This document shows positions 59,988 to 64,000 of a stretch of 64,000 nt of DNA, one piece after another. Position numbers and translations under genes: made by a program. This DNA comes from Sophora flavescens (taxonomy: Eukaryota > Streptophyta > Magnoliopsida > Fabales > Fabaceae). The DNA is taken from assembly GCA_030762895.1 (NCBI GenBank), contig CM061070.1:78979291-79043290 (forward strand). Direction: 5' to 3'. Within the stretch, counting starts at the first letter, position 1. Every line of letters starts with the position of its first letter. The notes beneath the pieces were generated by a model, which did no database searches, was not told where the DNA came from, and worked only from the letters and a program-made list of their open reading frames with translations.

Positions 59988-61543
59988 TGTTTTGATTAAT
60001 GACCAAACTTAATGATCAAATGATTTAAATGATTACTTTGATTCACTAACAACTGGCAAAGCTTGAAGTTTTTCAACGAGAATATTAGAGCAAGGAAAGT
60101 GGATGCAAAGGACCATGGAACAAGGAATTTCAAGGAAAGGATCATGAAGAATGACATGAAGATGGAGCATCATGAACAAGGAATTTAAAGAAGATCATTA
60201 GGAATTTGTAAAGAAAGTACTTAGATTAACTCTTAGTTAAGCTCTCTAAAATAAGTGAAAGTGATTTTCAAAAGTAAACATGTTTTCAAAATGAACTTTG
60301 AATGAAAAAGGTTAATTGATGAATCTATACATCTATGTGTACATCGATGTACTTTCAGTTAATTAGCTAACTTTTAATGGAAACCCGAGTGTACATCTAT
60401 GATAAGTGTTATATATTTATGTATACATCGATTGATTCTGGGCGTACTTGATCAGAAAACATATTTGCAACTATACATCGATTAGTACATCTATGTATAA
60501 GCCAAAACAGAACCAATGAGTTTTTGAGATAGCAACACAATCGATTGGATAATCGATGTATGTGGTTCCGGGCTTCAATACAAGTGTTTTTCAAGAACAA
60601 CATCATTGTACTAATGTGTGCATCACTCAAGATCAAGAACTTCCAAGAACATAATCGATTGATCAATCAATGTACACAAGTTATAAAAGAGAAATTTTGT
60701 TTAATACATCCGTGTACCTGATTGATAACAGAATTTTTCAGATCAGTTTGTTTTGATCTTAACTGACTTGTAAAGTGTGTCCAACGGATCTATTTTGAAA
60801 TACAATTATATAAGACATTAACAAACACTTTTTTATAACTTTGCATTGAAAATATGAGATCAATCACTGAAATTTGAGAGAGCTAAGCATAGAGGAAAAC
60901 TGAGTATTTTTATGTAGTTCTTCAACTTGTAAAATCTGATTCAAATCTTTTCAATTGTAAGAATTGATATAAGAGAGAGGGTTCTCTCGCTGGTTGATTA
61001 AAGATTAGAAGGGACTCTTGATATTGTTCAAGAGTAGAAGGAACTCTTGTGGGTTTGCAAGATTGCTTTGAGAAAAGCTGTCATTTGGGTAGAAGAAACC
61101 TAAGAGTGAAGCTTGTGTAAAGAATCTTGTAAATTGATTTTGATAGTGGACGAAACTCACAGTGATGTGGGGACTTGATGTAGGTTACCAGAGAAGGTAG
61201 CTGAACCAGGACAAAACTTGGTTTATATTTTCTCTTTCCCTAAACTCCTTATTTGGTTTATTGTTAAATGTATGAATTAAGCAACATGTTACGGATGCTT
61301 GCATGATTTGATTAGCTTATGATCTTGTTCATATCCGAAATCAATAGTCTTGTTAATCTTTCTTTTATAAGTAACAAGTCTTGTTAGAATTACATCTTGT
61401 AAAAACACATTTTGGTTTGTTGGTTGACAAAATCTTTTTCAAAGTAAAGAAAAACAATCAGTTTTTGCAAAGAGGGGTAAAGTTTCAAAAAGATACACTC
61501 AATTCAACCCCCCTTCTTGAGTAGTGAGAAGCCACAACCAACA
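59988..61543 (+). repeat. SIRE-like 5' LTR
   Basis: Starts TGTTTTGATTAATGACC, like legume SIRE/Maximus LTRs as I remember them, and ends CACAACCAACA immediately before the primer-binding site. Length is about 1,556 bp. The interior repeats ATCGAT/ACATCGATGTA motifs (60310-60710). The 3' partner is outside the window. The 5' edge is inferred from the canonical start, because no target duplication can be checked. Confidence 0.7.
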
Positions 61544-61545
61544 AG

Positions 61546-61557
61546 TGGTATCAGAAC
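61546..61557 (+). other. Primer-binding site of the SIRE-like element
   Basis: TGGTATCAGAAC three bases after the LTR end matches initiator-Met tRNA priming. Confidence 0.8.
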
Positions 61558-61592
61558 TTTCACTCTTGTGTAAAGCTTAACAGCTTAAGAGG

Positions 61593-62047
61593 ATGGCTTC
61601 AAATGACATATTGGGAGAAGGGGCTTCCTTGGCAAGACCCCCTATTCAATGGCACTGCCTATATGTATTGGAAAGAAAGGATGTTGATATTCCTTGAGGC
61701 TAGTAGTATTGATGTATTAGATGTTGTTGAGAATGGTCCATACATCCCTCATACTCTTGATGCAAATGGCACTAAGAAAGAAAAAACTTAGAAGTGAATG
61801 GGATGGTGAGGACAAAAAGAGAGTAGGTTATAATGCTAAAGCTAAGAATTTTATAACTACTGCCTTGAGCTATGATGAATTTTTCAGGGTTTTAAATTGT
61901 AAGACGGCCAAGCAAATGTGGGATACGCTACAAATTACTCATGAAGGAACAAGTGATGTAAAGAGAGCAAGAATGAACTCACTCATGCACGAGTATGAAC
62001 TCTCACATGAAGAATGGTGAAGACATCAATGATATATGCAAAGGATG
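61593..62047 (+). pseudogene. SIRE-like gag, truncated and frameshifted
   Basis: ATG at 61593 (MASNDILGEGASLARPP) is followed, after a frame change near 61640, by LFNGTAYMYWKERM, the classic opening of SIRE-type gag. Capsid motifs follow (AKNFITTALSYDEFFRVLNC; AKQMWDTLQITHEGTSDVK; MKNGEDINDIC). More frame changes lie near 61790 and 62010. At 62047 the frame is cut by the LTR of copia IV. Confidence 0.82.
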
Positions 62048-64000
62048 TGTTGGTGTAAGCCCTAGAGGCCAATGTATTTCTTTAGACTTACATTTGTATC
62101 TTGCTATTATATATATATGATATGAGGCATTCCAGTTTATTGTGTTACTTGTTTAAACATAATAAAGTCCTTAGAATGGAAATTTCAGTTTAATAGAATA
62201 TCAAGTATATGACTTGATCGTGAGACACTATTGAACAATGAAATCCTATTCTTAAATATCCATAGTCAAGTATTTTATTAATAAGGACAATAATAATACA
62301 ATTGAGACTATTATGTGTGCAGACTGATGACCACATCTCACGGGTCATAGATATGAGATATCGAGTTGCCACATAGGTACACATTAAGGTAATGATGTAC
62401 TGGATTGACCCGCCATGAGAACACTACATGGAGCGTTATGTGAGTGTCATAAGTAGTTCTCATAGTGACAATGGTGCATACAATCCTTCGACCTGAAATC
62501 ACTACGATCCCTACATGAGGAGTCGTGTGCTTTAATATCGTCAAACGTCATCTGTAATAGGATGATTATAAAGACGGTCATTGGGCATACCACGAGCCAT
62601 GCAGAGGGATGTGAGTGACCTAGATGGACATGGTTCGGTCTATGATGAGTCATGCAAACCTTCCAAACTCTTTCTGGGGACATGCTCTATTAATAGAAGC
62701 TTTTACACTTAACCGTGTTCCATCCAAAACGGTAGAAAAGACACCATATGAGATATGGACTGGTAGACGACCCAGCATATCTTTTATGAAGATTTGGGGT
62801 TGTGAAGCATATGTGAAACGTCAAGTTTCTAATAAGCTTGATCCCAAATCTGATAAATGCTTCTTTGTGGGGTATCCCAAAGAAACCAAGGGATACCAAT
62901 TCTATAATCCTTCCGAAGGAAAAGTGTTTGTCGCACGGACTGGTGTATTCCTAGAAAAGGAGTTTATCTCCATAGGAACCAGTGGGAGGAAGATAGAACT
63001 TGAAGAAATTCAAGAATCACAGAGTAGTGACCTACCATTGGTGGAACAGGAGCAACCTTCACAGAATGCTGTAGAGGAACAACCCACTCCAGTAGCACAA
63101 GACCAGCGTAGGTCTAACAGGATACGTCACCAGCCTGAGAGATATGGATTTCTCATGACTCCACAAGGTGATGTATTGCTCATGGATCAAGATGAGCCTG
63201 TGACCTACCAGGAGGCCATTGCGCCCGAGAATCCGAGAAGGGGCTTGAGGCCATGAAATCTGAGATGGATTCCATATACACCAACCAGGTATGGACCTTG
63301 GTAGAGCCACCTGAAGGGGTAAAACCCATAGGGTGCAAGTGGGTTTTCAAAAAGAAAACTGACATGGATGGTAAGGTACATACCTTTAAGGCACGATTGG
63401 TGGCCAAGGGTTTCAAGCAAATTCATGGTGTCGACTATGATGAGACCTTTTCACCTGTTGCGATGCTTAAATCCGTCCGGATCTTACTTGCTATCGCTGC
63501 ATACCATGATTATGAGATATGGCAGATGGATGTCAAAACTGCCTTCCTTAATGGAAAGCTTCTTGAGGATGTGTACATGACACAACCTGAAGGCTTTGAC
63601 ATTTCAGAGGATGCCGGAAAGGTATGTAAATTGCAGCGATCAATCTATGGATTGAGGCAAGCTTCCAGAAGTTGGAACCTTCATTTTGATGATCTTTGTA
63701 AGACGAAGACGGATTCATCAAAAATGAAGATGAACCTTGTGTCTACAAGAAGGTTAGTGGGAGCATTGTTGTTTTTCTGGTGTTATATGTAGATGACATA
63801 TTACTCATTGGAAATGACATACCTACACTACAAAATGTAAAGACATGGTTAGGGAATTGCTTCTCTATGAAAGATTTGGGTGAGGCTACCTATGTATTGG
63901 GGATCAGGATCTATAGGGATAGATCGTTGAAATTGCTTGGCCTAAGTCAGAGTACATACATAGACAAAGTGTTGAGACGCTTTAACATGCATGAATCCAA
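62048..64000 (+). mobile_element. Copia IV: family-X element, rearranged, runs off the window
   Basis: 62048-62628 matches the first 580 bp or so of the family-X LTR seen complete at 12516-13919 (TGTTGGTGTAAGCCC). At 62628 it jumps into late integrase sequence. The rest of the LTR, the primer-binding site, gag, protease and most of integrase are missing. The insertion target is the SIRE-like gag; the right end lies beyond 64000. Confidence 0.85.
62624..64000 (+). pseudogene. Copia IV integrase end and RT
   Basis: Begins within integrase (MVRSMMSHANLPNSFWGHAL) and continues with TPYEIWTGRRPS, the GYPKETKGYQFYNP end motif and a Glu/Gln-rich linker. RT follows (CKWVFKKKTDMDGK; MDVKTAFLNGKLLEDVY; YVDDILLIGND at about 63785). 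Frame changes lie near 63225 and 63690. The frame after YVDD continues to the window end (SMKDLGEATYVLGIRIYRD). RNase H is not reached. Confidence 0.85.

Overview
This window is nuclear DNA from a dicot plant. The evidence is intron-containing genes of plant type, Ty1-copia elements primed by initiator-Met tRNA, and En/Spm (CACTA) transposons with TNP2-type transposases. A papilionoid legume is likely, from the style of the MULE-type MITEs carrying TTTAGTCCC motifs and a SIRE-like LTR. That placement is inference; no marker fixes the species.

Only two ordinary host genes are visible, both on the minus strand. One is a three-exon ZIP-family zinc/iron transporter (5116-8178, 371 aa). The other is a two-exon plastid-type DUF2358 protein (56374-57427, 263 aa). 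Almost everything else is mobile DNA or AT-rich spacer.

Layout. 1-5115: LTR-like and MITE-like noncoding DNA with a minisatellite. 5116-8340: ZIP gene and its promoter, with a 527-bp MULE-type MITE in intron 2. 9658-36291: one Ty1-copia element (copia I, minus strand, TSD ttgac) swollen to 26.6 kb by three CACTA transposons. These are CACTA-A at 10182-17461, CACTA-B at 20590-30967 and CACTA-C at 31446-35614. All three sit inside coding sequence and have 3-bp TSDs. CACTA-A and CACTA-B are each split by a solo LTR inside the transposase gene (12516-13919 and 25569-27017). 36676-40738: copia II, lacking most of gag. 40744-43950: spacer with dispersed and palindromic repeats. 43960-44690: relic copia fragment. 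45121-50204: full-length copia III. 50920-51264: second MULE-type MITE. 51927-54955: two tandem copies of a 1.4-kb LTR-like unit. 56374-57427: DUF2358 gene. 59988-62047: SIRE-like LTR, primer-binding site and broken gag. 62048-64000: copia IV, same LTR family as the solo LTR in CACTA-A, inserted into that gag and running off the window.

How it fits together. Reading-frame continuity on both sides of each nested insertion gives a relative history. Copia I landed first, the CACTAs entered its gag and pol later, and LTR elements then entered the CACTAs and recombined to solo LTRs. CACTA-C lacks a transposase core but carries spliced-looking segments resembling an MLO gene, so it may be a gene-capturing non-autonomous CACTA. 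Every transposase and polyprotein seen is broken by stops or frameshifts. I found no tRNA, rRNA or CRISPR, and no convincing new cellular system. The most unusual object is the multi-level nest at 9658-36291.
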